Position numbers and translations under genes: made by a program
Origin: Caldilineaceae bacterium
GTDB lineage: Bacteria; Chloroflexota; Anaerolineae; Caldilineales; Caldilineaceae
Assembly: GCA_015494005.1 (NCBI GenBank)
Contig: WGCB01000080.1
Coordinates: forward strand, 1 to 16,895
Length of the DNA: 16,895 nucleotides
Direction: 5' to 3'
Notes under the pieces: model-generated
Databases searched by the model: none
What the model was told of the DNA's origin: nothing
The model's input: only the letters and a program-made list of their open reading frames with translations
In this document: positions 1 to 6,258 of the stretch, one piece after another
Layout of the letters: each line of letters opens with the position of its first letter
Position numbering within the stretch: the first letter of the stretch is position 1

Positions 1-149
1 GCGATGATGCGCAGGAGGGTGGTCTTGCCGCTGCCGTTGACGCCGATGAGCCCCACCCGATCCCCGCTGTTGATGGCCAGGCTCACCTGGTCCAGGAGCA
101 GGCGTTCGTCGTACTGTTTGGAGACATGTTCCAGGGTGACCAGGTTCAT
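1..149 (-). CDS. ABC-F type ATP-binding protein, N-terminal fragment (runs off the window)
   Basis: Only the first 49 codons are in the window; the gene continues beyond base 1. The translation starts MNLVTLEHVSKQYDERLLLD and reaches a complete Walker A P-loop, GVNGSGKT, at residues 36-43, so this is an ABC ATPase nucleotide-binding domain. The start pattern (short strand, HVSKQY, 'LLLDQVSL', then GDRVGLIGVNGSGKTTLL) fits the soluble ABC-F (Uup/EttA-like) proteins, which act on ribosomes, better than a membrane transporter ATPase. The second ATPase domain that would prove this lies outside the window. The ATG at 149 has no Shine-Dalgarno sequence, and an extended -10 element sits six bases upstream, suggesting a leaderless mRNA. 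ABC-F assignment is inference; ABC ATPase is certain. Confidence 0.85.
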   Translation of the reverse strand, partial: MNLVTLEHVSKQYDERLLLDQVSLAINSGDRVGLIGVNGSGKTTLLRII

Positions 150-155
150 GGGTTG

Positions 156-184
156 ATTGTAGCAGAGGCCCGGGCGTGGGCAAA
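156..184 (-). promoter_or_regulatory. Extended -10 promoter of the ABC-F gene, probably leaderless
   Basis: On the minus strand TGC is followed by TACAAT (156-161), an extended -10. A weak -35 match, TTTGCC (179-184), lies 17 bases upstream. The -10 ends six bases before the ATG at 149, so transcription should start at or beside the A of the start codon. No ribosome binding site exists between them. Confidence 0.6.
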
Positions 185-215
185 GGCGGGGACGAGACGA
201 GACGGCGAGACGAAA

Positions 216-248
216 GGACCGGCCAGGGCTCGAAAACCCGGCCGGTCC
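216..248 (-). terminator. Rho-independent terminator of kup
   Basis: A perfect 9-bp stem (GGACCGGCC at 216-224 with GGCCGGTCC at 240-248) is extended by a GGG/CCC inner stem past one bulged base. Read on the minus strand it is followed by only a short T run (TTTCGTC). It lies just downstream of the kup stop codon and before the ABC-F promoter. The weak T-tract keeps confidence moderate. Confidence 0.6.
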
Positions 249-280
249 GCGGAATATCGCGTGATGTGTTCAGGCCCGAC

Positions 281-2254
281 TCAGAGCTCCACCTGGATGC
301 CCAGCTCCACCACGCGGCTGGGGGGCAGGCCGAAGTAGTCTGTGGCGCTGCGGGCGTTGCGGCTCATGAGGATGAAGAGCTTCTCTCGCCAGAGGGCCAT
401 GCCCGGCCGCTCGGTGGCGAAGAGGCGCTCCCGCCCCAGGAAGAAACTCACCTTGTGGGGATCCAGCTCCAGGCCTTGCTCCTTGGCCAGGGGCAGATCC
501 CGGCTCACGTTCGGGGTCTCCATGAAGCCGTAGTGCATGATGACCCGGTAGAAGCCGTGGCCCAGCTCCTCGATCTCCAGGCGCTTCTCCGCGGGGATGT
601 AGGGGCGCATACGGGTGCGGACGGAGAGGAGGATCACCCGCTCATGGAGCACCTTGTTGTGGCGCAGGTTCTGGATCAGGGCCGGGGGCGTTCCTCGGGG
701 ATCGCTGTTCATGAAGATGGCCGTGCCGGGCACCCGGACGATCTTCTCCGCGTCGATCCGCTTGGCGAAGTCCGTGAAGCGCACCGAGCCCACCCGCAGA
801 CGCTCCCGCAGGATCTCCCGCCCCCGCTTCCAGGTGGTCATCAGGGTGAAGACGATGAGGCCGATGACCAGGGGGAACCAACCACCGGCCGGGATCTTCA
901 CCAGGTTGGCGCCCCAGAAGGCCAGGTCGATGACCAGGAAGAAGGCCATCACCGCCAGGGTGACGGGCAAGGCCCACTGCCAGCGCTCCCGGGCCACCAC
1001 GGCCAGGAGCAGGGTGGTCACCACCATGGTGGTGGTGACGGCCACGCCGTAAGCCGCGGCCAGGTTGCTGGAAGAGCCGAAGGCCACCACCAGCCCGATG
1101 CAGGCCACCATGAGGGTCCAGTTGATGGAGCCGATGTAGATCTGGCCGGCCTCTCGGGCGGAAGTGTGCACGATCTCCATGCGGGGCAGGAAGCCCAGCT
1201 GGATGGCCTGCATGGTCAGGGAGAAGGCCCCGGTGATCAGGGCCTGGGAGGCGATGACCGTGGCCGTGGTGGCGATGACCACCACCGGGTAGAGGGCCCA
1301 GGAGGGAGCCATGCTGTAGAAGGGGTTCTCCACGGCTTCCGGCCGGAGCAGGAGCAGGGCGCCCTGGCCGAAGTAGTTGAGCATGAGGGCCGGCAGGACC
1401 ACCGTGAACCAGGCCAGGCGGATGGGCGCCTTGCCGAAGTGGCCCATGTCCGCGTAGAGAGCCTCGCCGCCGGTCACCACCAGGAAGACGGAGCCCAGCA
1501 CCAGGAAGCCCTTCCAGCCGTTCAGGCGGAAGAAGTGCCAGCCGTAGAGGGGATTCATGGCCAGGAAGACGTGGGGCTGGCGCAGGATCCAGCGGATGCC
1601 CAGCAGGGCCAACACGGTGAACCAGAGCAGCGTCAACGGGCCGAAGACTTTGCCCACGCTGCCCGTGCCCCGGCTCTGAAACATGAAGAGCCCCACCAGG
1701 ATGGCGATGGTGATGGGGAGGATGTAGGGCTCGAAGAAGGGCGTGGCCACCTCCAGCCCCTCCACCGCGGAGAGCACGGAGATGGCCGGCGTGATCATGC
1801 CGTCTCCGTAGAGGAGGGCCGTGCCGAAGAGCCCCAGCATGATCAAGATCCAGCGCACATCCCGACGGCCGTTGGTCTTGCGGTCCCGGGGGAAGATCAG
1901 GGCGGTGAGGGCCAGGATGCCGCCCTCGCCCCGGTTGTCCGCCCGCATGACGAAGACCAGGTACTTGACCGAGATCACCAGGATCAGGGCCCAGAAGATC
2001 AGGGAGAGGATGCCCAGCACGTTCTCCGGGGTGACGGCCAGGCCGTAGCCTTCGTGGAAGGATTCCCGGAAGGCGTAGAGGGGACTGGTGCCGATGTCTC
2101 CGTAGACCACACCCAGGGCGCCCAGGGCCAGCAGGGCGATGTACTTGGCGCCTCGGGGTGGGTGATGGCCGTGCTCTTCCTCTTCCGCCAGTCCCAGCTC
2201 GTCCTGGCCCGGTCCAACTTCCGCCTGTTCCTTCAGCTCCGGTTCTCGGTCCAT
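281..2254 (-). CDS. kup: Kup/HAK/KUP family potassium uptake protein
   Basis: This 657-residue protein is a low-affinity, proton-coupled K+ importer of the cytoplasmic membrane. It has a charged N-terminal tail of about 35 residues rich in Glu and His, then about 12 hydrophobic segments between residues 36 and 475, and a cytosolic C-terminal domain (about 480-657), the usual Kup plan and length. Diagnostic motifs are GVVYGDIGTSPLYAFRESF at 48-66, YGDGMITPAISVLSAVEGL at 149-167, and TGGEALYADMGHFG at 261-274. The acidic residues expected for transport in these motifs are present. The ATG at 2254 is preceded by AGGACAGGAAA, an acceptable ribosome binding site. The gene appears monocistronic, with its own promoter and a terminator-like hairpin downstream. 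I looked for a c-di-AMP riboswitch in the leader and saw none. Confidence 0.95.
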   Translation of the reverse strand: MDREPELKEQAEVGPGQDELGLAEEEEHGHHPPRGAKYIALLALGALGVVYGDIGTSPLYAFRESFHEGYGLAVTPENVLGILSLIFWALILVISVKYLVFVMRADNRGEGGILALTALIFPRDRKTNGRRDVRWILIMLGLFGTALLYGDGMITPAISVLSAVEGLEVATPFFEPYILPITIAILVGLFMFQSRGTGSVGKVFGPLTLLWFTVLALLGIRWILRQPHVFLAMNPLYGWHFFRLNGWKGFLVLGSVFLVVTGGEALYADMGHFGKAPIRLAWFTVVLPALMLNYFGQGALLLLRPEAVENPFYSMAPSWALYPVVVIATTATVIASQALITGAFSLTMQAIQLGFLPRMEIVHTSAREAGQIYIGSINWTLMVACIGLVVAFGSSSNLAAAYGVAVTTTMVVTTLLLAVVARERWQWALPVTLAVMAFFLVIDLAFWGANLVKIPAGGWFPLVIGLIVFTLMTTWKRGREILRERLRVGSVRFTDFAKRIDAEKIVRVPGTAIFMNSDPRGTPPALIQNLRHNKVLHERVILLSVRTRMRPYIPAEKRLEIEELGHGFYRVIMHYGFMETPNVSRDLPLAKEQGLELDPHKVSFFLGRERLFATERPGMALWREKLFILMSRNARSATDYFGLPPSRVVELGIQVEL

Positions 2255-2350
2255 TTTCCTGTCCTATCCGCTGTGGTGGAGGATGATCTCGCCGGTCGGT
2301 CCCTGTTTCCACTCCAGACATGCTGGGGCCCGGTCCGACCACAACCACTG

Positions 2351-2380
2351 ATTGTAACAGGCCAGGGAAGGTTTGCTCAA
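2351..2380 (-). promoter_or_regulatory. Sigma-70-type promoter of kup
   Basis: On the minus strand TTGAGC (2375-2380) and TACAAT (2351-2356) are separated by 18 bases, with TGT before the -10 making it an extended -10. Transcription would start near 2344, giving a leader of about 90 bases before the kup ATG. The two hexamers and the spacing are identical to those of the thioesterase promoter. Confidence 0.7.
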
Positions 2381-2449
2381 ACTTGACGGGGTTGTATGGC
2401 CGCAGCCCTCAGACACGGGGCGCCCAGAGGGACCACGATTCCAGCGTGC

Positions 2450-2650
2450 ATGGAGCTGCCCGCCCCGGAAGCCATTCAGCCTGCCACCGGGGAACAGGTA
2501 GGAGTGGATGCCATCGTCGCCGACGACCGGCGCTGGTCCAACCGCCCCGGGGACGTGCCGCGGATCCTGCTGGGCGAGCACCTGGACTGCCATCAGACAC
2601 AAAAAGGCCTGCCAGGCTTCGGACGACCTGGCAGGCCTTGCATGTTCTGA
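2450..2650 (+). CDS. Doubtful small ORF or gene remnant, unrecognised
   Basis: From an ATG at 2450 the frame reads MELPAPEAIQPATGEQ and continues for 66 codons to TGA at 2650; an in-frame ATG at 2396 would add 18 residues. Over about the first 50 codons the third positions are mostly G or C, and the opposite strand reads like the H/D/G/Q-rich shadow seen behind genuine genes here, which favours coding on the plus strand. Against it: neither ATG has a Shine-Dalgarno sequence, I see no promoter, and the last third runs straight through the hairpin of the neighbouring terminator. It may be a fragment of a decayed gene. I do not recognise the family. Confidence 0.25.
   Translation: MELPAPEAIQPATGEQVGVDAIVADDRRWSNRPGDVPRILLGEHLDCHQTQKGLPGFGRPGRPCMF
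2601..2640 (-). terminator. Strong rho-independent terminator of the acyl-CoA synthetase gene
   Basis: A perfect 13-bp stem (AAGGCCTGCCAGG at 2604-2616 with its complement at 2627-2639) and a 10-base loop are followed on the minus strand by TTTTT then GTGTC. It sits about 25 bases beyond the synthetase stop codon and ends the long minus-strand gene series. Confidence 0.9.
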
Positions 2651-2665
2651 TGCCTGGATTTCGCC

Positions 2666-4651
2666 TCACACCGCCTGGCGGATGGCCTCCACGGTGCCGG
2701 GATCCTCCAGGCTGCTCAGGTCGCCCAGGGGCTGGCCCAGGTAGGCGGCCCGGATCACCCGGTGCATGACCTTGGCGTTGCGGGTCTTGGGCAGCGCGGT
2801 GACGAACTTCACCTCCTTGGGGCGCAGGGCCTTGCCCAGCTCGTGGACCACCCGCTCCATCAGGGCCTCCCGCAGCTCCTCGGACGGGGCCACCCCGGGC
2901 TTGAGCACAGCGAAGATCACCACCTCCTGGTCCTTGATGGGGTGGGGCACGCCGATGGCCGCGGACTCGGCCACGTCCGGGTGCGCGTTGACGATGGCCT
3001 CCACCTCCGCGGGGCCCAGCCGCTTGCCCGCCACTTTGATGGTGTCGTCGCTCCGACCCAGGAGGTACCAGAGCTCGTCCTCGTCGATGGCCGCGAAGTC
3101 ACCGTGGACCCAGACGTCCGGGAAGCGGCTCCAGTAGGTCTTCAGGTAGCGCTCCCGATCCTTCCAGAAGCCCCGGGTCATGCCAATCCAGGGCTGGCGG
3201 ATGACCAGCTCCCCCACGGCCAGACGCACCGGGTTGCCCTCCTCGTCCACCACGTCCGCGGCCATGCCCGGCACCGGCCCGCTGAAGGAGGCCGGCTTCA
3301 TGGGCTTGAAGAAGTTGCCGCACAGGATCCCCCCGCTGATCTCCGTGCCCCCGGTGTAGTTCAGGATGGGCTTGCGCCCCTCCAGCACGTTGTGGAAGAA
3401 CCAGAGCCAGGACTCCGGGTCCCACGGGCTGCCGGTGGAGCCAGCCGCGCGCAGGGAGGAGAGGTCGTGGCGCTGGATGGGCTCCACGCCGTGGGGCTTC
3501 AGGGCCCGGATGAGCACCGGGGAGACGCCCAGGTGGGTGACGTGGTGTCGCTCCACCAGGGACCAGACCCGGTCCACGTCCGGGTAGTTGGGGGCGCCGT
3601 CGTAGAAGAGCATGGTGGCCCCGTTGATCAGGGTGCCGAAGACCAGCCAGGGGCCCATCATCCAGCCCATGTCCGTCATCCAGTACATGGTGTCCTGGGG
3701 CTTCAGGTCCATGGGCTGGCGCATGTCCTGGGCCGCCTTCACCGGGAAGCCGCAGTGGGTGTGGACCGCGCCCTTGGGTCGCCCGGTGGTGCCGCTGGTG
3801 TAGATGACCATGAGCACGTCCTCCGCGTCGGTCACCTCGGTGTCGGTCTGGGCGGAGTAGAAGGGGATCAGGTCGTGCCACCAGTGGTCCCGGCCGGCCT
3901 CCATGTGGACGTTGAACTCGGGGATGCGGTTGAGGACGATCATGTGCTCCAGGGTGGGAACCTGGGCCGCGGCCTCGTCCGCGGTGGGCTTCATGGGCAC
4001 CACCTGCCCCCGGCGATAGAAGCCGTCCGCGGTGAAGAGGGCCTTGGCGTCCGCATCCTGCAGGCGGGAGACGATGGCCCCAGGCCCGTAGCCGCTGAAG
4101 AGGGGCAGGATGATCCCGCCCACTTTGACGATGGCCAGGAAGGCCACGGCCAGCTCCGGCACCATGGGCATGTAGAGGCCCACCGCGTCCCCCTTGCCGA
4201 CGCCCAGGCTGCGCAGCGCGTTGGCGCAGCGGTTCACCTCCCGGTGCAGGTCCGCGTAGGTGAGGAGCCGGGTCTGGCCCTCCTCCCCCTCCCAGCGCAG
4301 GGCCACCCGGTTCCGCACCGGCGTCTCCTGCCACTTGTCCAGGCAGTTGTGGATGATGTTCATCTGGCCGCCCACGCACCAGCGAGGGAACTGGATGCCC
4401 TGGCTCAGGTCCACCACCTGGCTGTAGGGCCGGTAGAACTGGATGTCCAGGTCCTCCAGCACCGCGTCCCAGAACCACTCCAGGTCCGTGATCGAGCGTT
4501 CCAGGAGGGCGTCATACGAGGGGATGCCGTGGCGGTCCATGAAGGCCTGGAGATTGCTCTGGGCTATCCACTCCGGGTTGGGCTGCCAGACGATCTGCTG
4601 GCCGAAGGGGAAGGTGGTAGGCGTCGCGCCGCCGGGCGTACCGTCGGACAT
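2666..4651 (-). CDS. AMP-forming acyl-CoA synthetase, acetyl-CoA synthetase-like
   Basis: This 661-residue adenylate-forming enzyme activates a carboxylic acid with ATP, then transfers it to CoA. The ATP/phosphate loop YTSGTTGRPKG is at 284-294, the aromatic motif YTGGTE at 432-437, the hinge GRSDDTIKVAGKRLG at 532-546, and the C-terminal lysine expected to be catalytic is K627 in KTRNAKVMHR. Length and N-terminal layout resemble acetyl-CoA synthetases, but canonical Acs has WWQTETG where this has NYTGGTE, and a Ser-Gly-Lys where this has Asn-Ala-Lys. The substrate (acetate, propionate or another short acid) is therefore uncertain. The start at 4651 is supported by AAAGGAG seven bases upstream. 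It is the last gene of the minus-strand series, after the thioesterase and MBL-fold gene, so it could recharge acids released by the thioesterase (inference). Confidence 0.9.
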   Translation of the reverse strand: MSDGTPGGATPTTFPFGQQIVWQPNPEWIAQSNLQAFMDRHGIPSYDALLERSITDLEWFWDAVLEDLDIQFYRPYSQVVDLSQGIQFPRWCVGGQMNIIHNCLDKWQETPVRNRVALRWEGEEGQTRLLTYADLHREVNRCANALRSLGVGKGDAVGLYMPMVPELAVAFLAIVKVGGIILPLFSGYGPGAIVSRLQDADAKALFTADGFYRRGQVVPMKPTADEAAAQVPTLEHMIVLNRIPEFNVHMEAGRDHWWHDLIPFYSAQTDTEVTDAEDVLMVIYTSGTTGRPKGAVHTHCGFPVKAAQDMRQPMDLKPQDTMYWMTDMGWMMGPWLVFGTLINGATMLFYDGAPNYPDVDRVWSLVERHHVTHLGVSPVLIRALKPHGVEPIQRHDLSSLRAAGSTGSPWDPESWLWFFHNVLEGRKPILNYTGGTEISGGILCGNFFKPMKPASFSGPVPGMAADVVDEEGNPVRLAVGELVIRQPWIGMTRGFWKDRERYLKTYWSRFPDVWVHGDFAAIDEDELWYLLGRSDDTIKVAGKRLGPAEVEAIVNAHPDVAESAAIGVPHPIKDQEVVIFAVLKPGVAPSEELREALMERVVHELGKALRPKEVKFVTALPKTRNAKVMHRVIRAAYLGQPLGDLSSLEDPGTVEAIRQAV

Positions 4652-4677
4652 GATCGGCTCCTTTGAAGATGGATGCG

Positions 4678-4705
4678 GGTCGAGTGAAACGCGGTCGAGC
4701 GAAAC
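4678..4705. repeat. Two 13-base direct repeats upstream of the acyl-CoA synthetase gene
   Basis: GGTCGAGTGAAAC (4678-4690) and GGTCGAGCGAAAC (4693-4705) differ at one base and are offset by 15 bases, about one and a half helix turns. They lie 27-54 bases upstream of the synthetase ATG. They could be a regulator site; no promoter hexamers are obvious beside them. Confidence 0.5.
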
Positions 4706-4727
4706 CCGGGGGAAGGCAAAGCGGATT

Positions 4728-4750
4728 CCAGGCCGTGGCGGGCGGCCTGG
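4728..4750. other. GC-rich hairpin between the MBL-fold and synthetase genes
   Basis: CCAGGCCG (4728-4735) and CGGCCTGG (4743-4750) form a perfect 8-bp stem with a 7-base loop. There is no T-run on either side. It could be an attenuating or mRNA-processing hairpin between co-transcribed genes rather than a true terminator. Confidence 0.4.
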
Positions 4751-4780
4751 GGAAACGTCGGGAACGTTGACGCGGACCGG

Positions 4781-5704
4781 TCAGCGACCAGCTCGGTGGG
4801 ACCGGGGCGCGGAAGGGTCGTTGCGGGAGGGCCGGCGCCGGGGACGTCGCCCGCTCCGGGATGCACCGTCCGGCGGGTCCCGCTGCTCGAAGAGCTCGTT
4901 GTAGCGGCGGCAGGCCTGGATGAGGTGCCGGGCGGAGAAATGGCCCAGAGACCAGTAGTGCAGGGCCGGTTCGCCCCCCAGCAGACGCTCCACCATCTCC
5001 TCCTCGGGCAGGCCCAGGCGCTCCAGCTGGGCCACGTCCCGGCAGAGGGCCAGGTACTGGCCGATCTTGCCGTGGAGCTCGGGCAGGGCCGTGCGGCGGA
5101 CGGTTCCGCTGCCGGGGAATAGGCGCTGGGGGCGCAGGGCGGCCAGGGTGCGCAGGCTGCTGATGGTGCCGAACATCTCCGACTCCGGCGTCCAGGCCCG
5201 GTCTCGCCCGCCGATGAAGGCGTCCCCGCAGAAGAGCCAGCGGTGCTTGGGCTCGAAAAAGCTCACGTGATCCCGGGTGTGGCCTGGCGTCTCCACCACG
5301 TGGAAAACGTGGCGCTCGGTGCGCACCTCCGTCCCCAGGGGCTGGACGTCGGCCACGCCCTTGGGCCGCCCCCAGAGGAGGCGCCGGTGGAGCTGCTGGC
5401 CCAGGAGCCGGGGGTCCTGGATGATGGGCAGGGAGGCCAGAGGGGCGTAGATGGGCACGTCCGGGAAGGCCCGACGCAGCTGGTGCAGCCCGCCTATGTG
5501 GTCCTCGTGGGCGTGGGTGACCACGATCTGCTTCAGCCCCAGCTTGCGCATCTCCTGGACCAGGGCCCGGGCGGTGACCGGCGGCCCGCTGTCGATGAGC
5601 AGGCCGTCCACCCAGTAGGCCGCGGTCCAGTAGATGGGCCGGCCCAGGAAGCTGCGGGCCATGCGCAGGGCGATCACGGAATCGTGGCGTTGGAGGGAAA
5701 TCAT
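4781..5704 (-). CDS. Metallo-beta-lactamase-fold hydrolase
   Basis: This 307-residue protein has the metallo-beta-lactamase fold. Motifs are D38 in LLIDSG, the metal-binding THAHEDHIGG (H64, H66, D68, H69), H142 in ETPGHTRDH, and D161 in FCGDAFIGG. These suit a dinuclear metal hydrolase of the glyoxalase II/thioester-hydrolase branch; the substrate is unknown. Where relatives usually have a ligand histidine (PGHG) this reads FPGSGTV at 196-202. The last 30 or so residues are Arg/Pro/Ser-rich and probably disordered. The ATG at 5704 overlaps the thioesterase stop in an ATGA and has AAGGGGA upstream, so the two genes are translationally coupled. A longer reading upstream through the thioesterase frame is excluded by this start. 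Partnership with an acyl-CoA thioesterase hints at thioester chemistry (inference). Confidence 0.88.
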   Translation of the reverse strand: MISLQRHDSVIALRMARSFLGRPIYWTAAYWVDGLLIDSGPPVTARALVQEMRKLGLKQIVVTHAHEDHIGGLHQLRRAFPDVPIYAPLASLPIIQDPRLLGQQLHRRLLWGRPKGVADVQPLGTEVRTERHVFHVVETPGHTRDHVSFFEPKHRWLFCGDAFIGGRDRAWTPESEMFGTISSLRTLAALRPQRLFPGSGTVRRTALPELHGKIGQYLALCRDVAQLERLGLPEEEMVERLLGGEPALHYWSLGHFSARHLIQACRRYNELFEQRDPPDGASRSGRRPRRRPSRNDPSAPRSHRAGR

Positions 5705-6189
5705 GGGACATCCCCTTGAAAAACAGGGGCCGGGCTTCCGCTCTGGGCCAGTCGAGCGGCCCCAGCCTGCAAACCGTCCAGCACCCAGCCGGGGATCTTG
5801 CTCATGCGTCCCTGCAGATCCACGCAGATGTGCTGGCTCAGGCCCGTGGCCAGGAGGGTGCCGTCCCCCAGCCGCCGCACCTGGTAGCGAAAGTCCACCC
5901 GGCGGCTGCGCAGCAGGGCCAGCCAGGTGATGACCTGCACCCGGTCCCCGAAGCGGGCCGCGGCCCGGTACTGGGCCTCCACGTGGGTCACCGCGAAGTG
6001 ATGGCCGCTCTCGGCCACCCGGGTGTAGGGCATGCCGGCCGCCTCCATCCAGGCCACCCGCCCCGCCTCGAACCAGACGATGTAGGCGCTGTGGTGGACC
6101 ACACCCATGAGGTCGGTCTCCGCGAAGCGCACGGCCAGTTCCAGGGGGACGGGGGCGTCGATCCAGTTGTCTGTCGATTGGGTGGTCAT
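5701..6189 (-). CDS. Acyl-CoA thioesterase, 4-hydroxybenzoyl-CoA thioesterase (YbgC/FadM-like) family
   Basis: This 162-residue hotdog-fold protein hydrolyses acyl-CoA to free acid and CoA. The family signature is clear: FAETDLMGVVHHSAYIVWFE at residues 22-41, with the expected catalytic aspartate D26, the HH pair at 32-33 and E41. Length is typical of the YbgC group. Chain-length preference cannot be read from sequence. The ATG at 6189 has no Shine-Dalgarno sequence (the preceding bases are TTTTTCCACC), and a TACAAT -10 element ends only nine bases upstream. The mRNA probably has a leader of a few bases at most. Its stop codon overlaps the MBL-fold start. The gene follows dihydrolipoyl dehydrogenase by 69 bases and begins the second transcription unit of the series. 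Confidence 0.92.
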   Translation of the reverse strand: MTTQSTDNWIDAPVPLELAVRFAETDLMGVVHHSAYIVWFEAGRVAWMEAAGMPYTRVAESGHHFAVTHVEAQYRAAARFGDRVQVITWLALLRSRRVDFRYQVRRLGDGTLLATGLSQHICVDLQGRMSKIPGWVLDGLQAGAARLAQSGSPAPVFQGDVP

Positions 6190-6198
6190 GGTGGAAAA

Positions 6199-6228
6199 AT
6201 TGTATCACACCCGATCCGGGTGGCTCAA
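6199..6228 (-). promoter_or_regulatory. Promoter of the thioesterase-MBL-synthetase unit, with a palindrome filling its spacer
   Basis: On the minus strand TTGAGC (6223-6228) and TACAAT (6199-6204) are 18 bases apart, with TGA making an extended -10. The spacer holds the inverted repeat CACCCGATCCGGGTG (6208-6222; 6-bp arms, 3-base centre), which starts right beside the -35. A protein bound there would block RNA polymerase, so it is a candidate operator. Confidence 0.7.
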
Positions 6229-6258
6229 AGCGCGATTCGTAGGAACGGGCTTCGCCCC

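Larger units (their letters stand above)
2255..2665. other. Intergenic region between kup and the acyl-CoA synthetase gene
   Basis: This 411-base stretch has no confident gene. It contains the kup leader and promoter at its left end, a doubtful plus-strand ORF in the middle and the synthetase terminator at its right end. The kup leader includes a short GGTCGG/CCGACC pairing on the minus strand, but no riboswitch consensus that I recognise. Confidence 0.6.

Noticed and set aside
191..215. GACGA/GAGAC short repeats after the kup terminator
   Set aside because: Too short and irregular to call; they lie in the tail of the terminator and show no clear period.
2255..2344. c-di-AMP riboswitch in the kup leader
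   Set aside because: K+ transporter genes often carry one, but the 90-base leader is too short and lacks the conserved elements.
176..2386. Very long plus-strand open frame opposite kup
   Set aside because: Its composition (runs of H, G, D, Q, E) is that of an antisense shadow of a GC-rich gene, and the minus strand encodes a clear Kup protein.
2762..4666. Long plus-strand open frame opposite the acyl-CoA synthetase
   Set aside because: It is an antisense shadow; the minus-strand frame has all adenylate-forming enzyme motifs.
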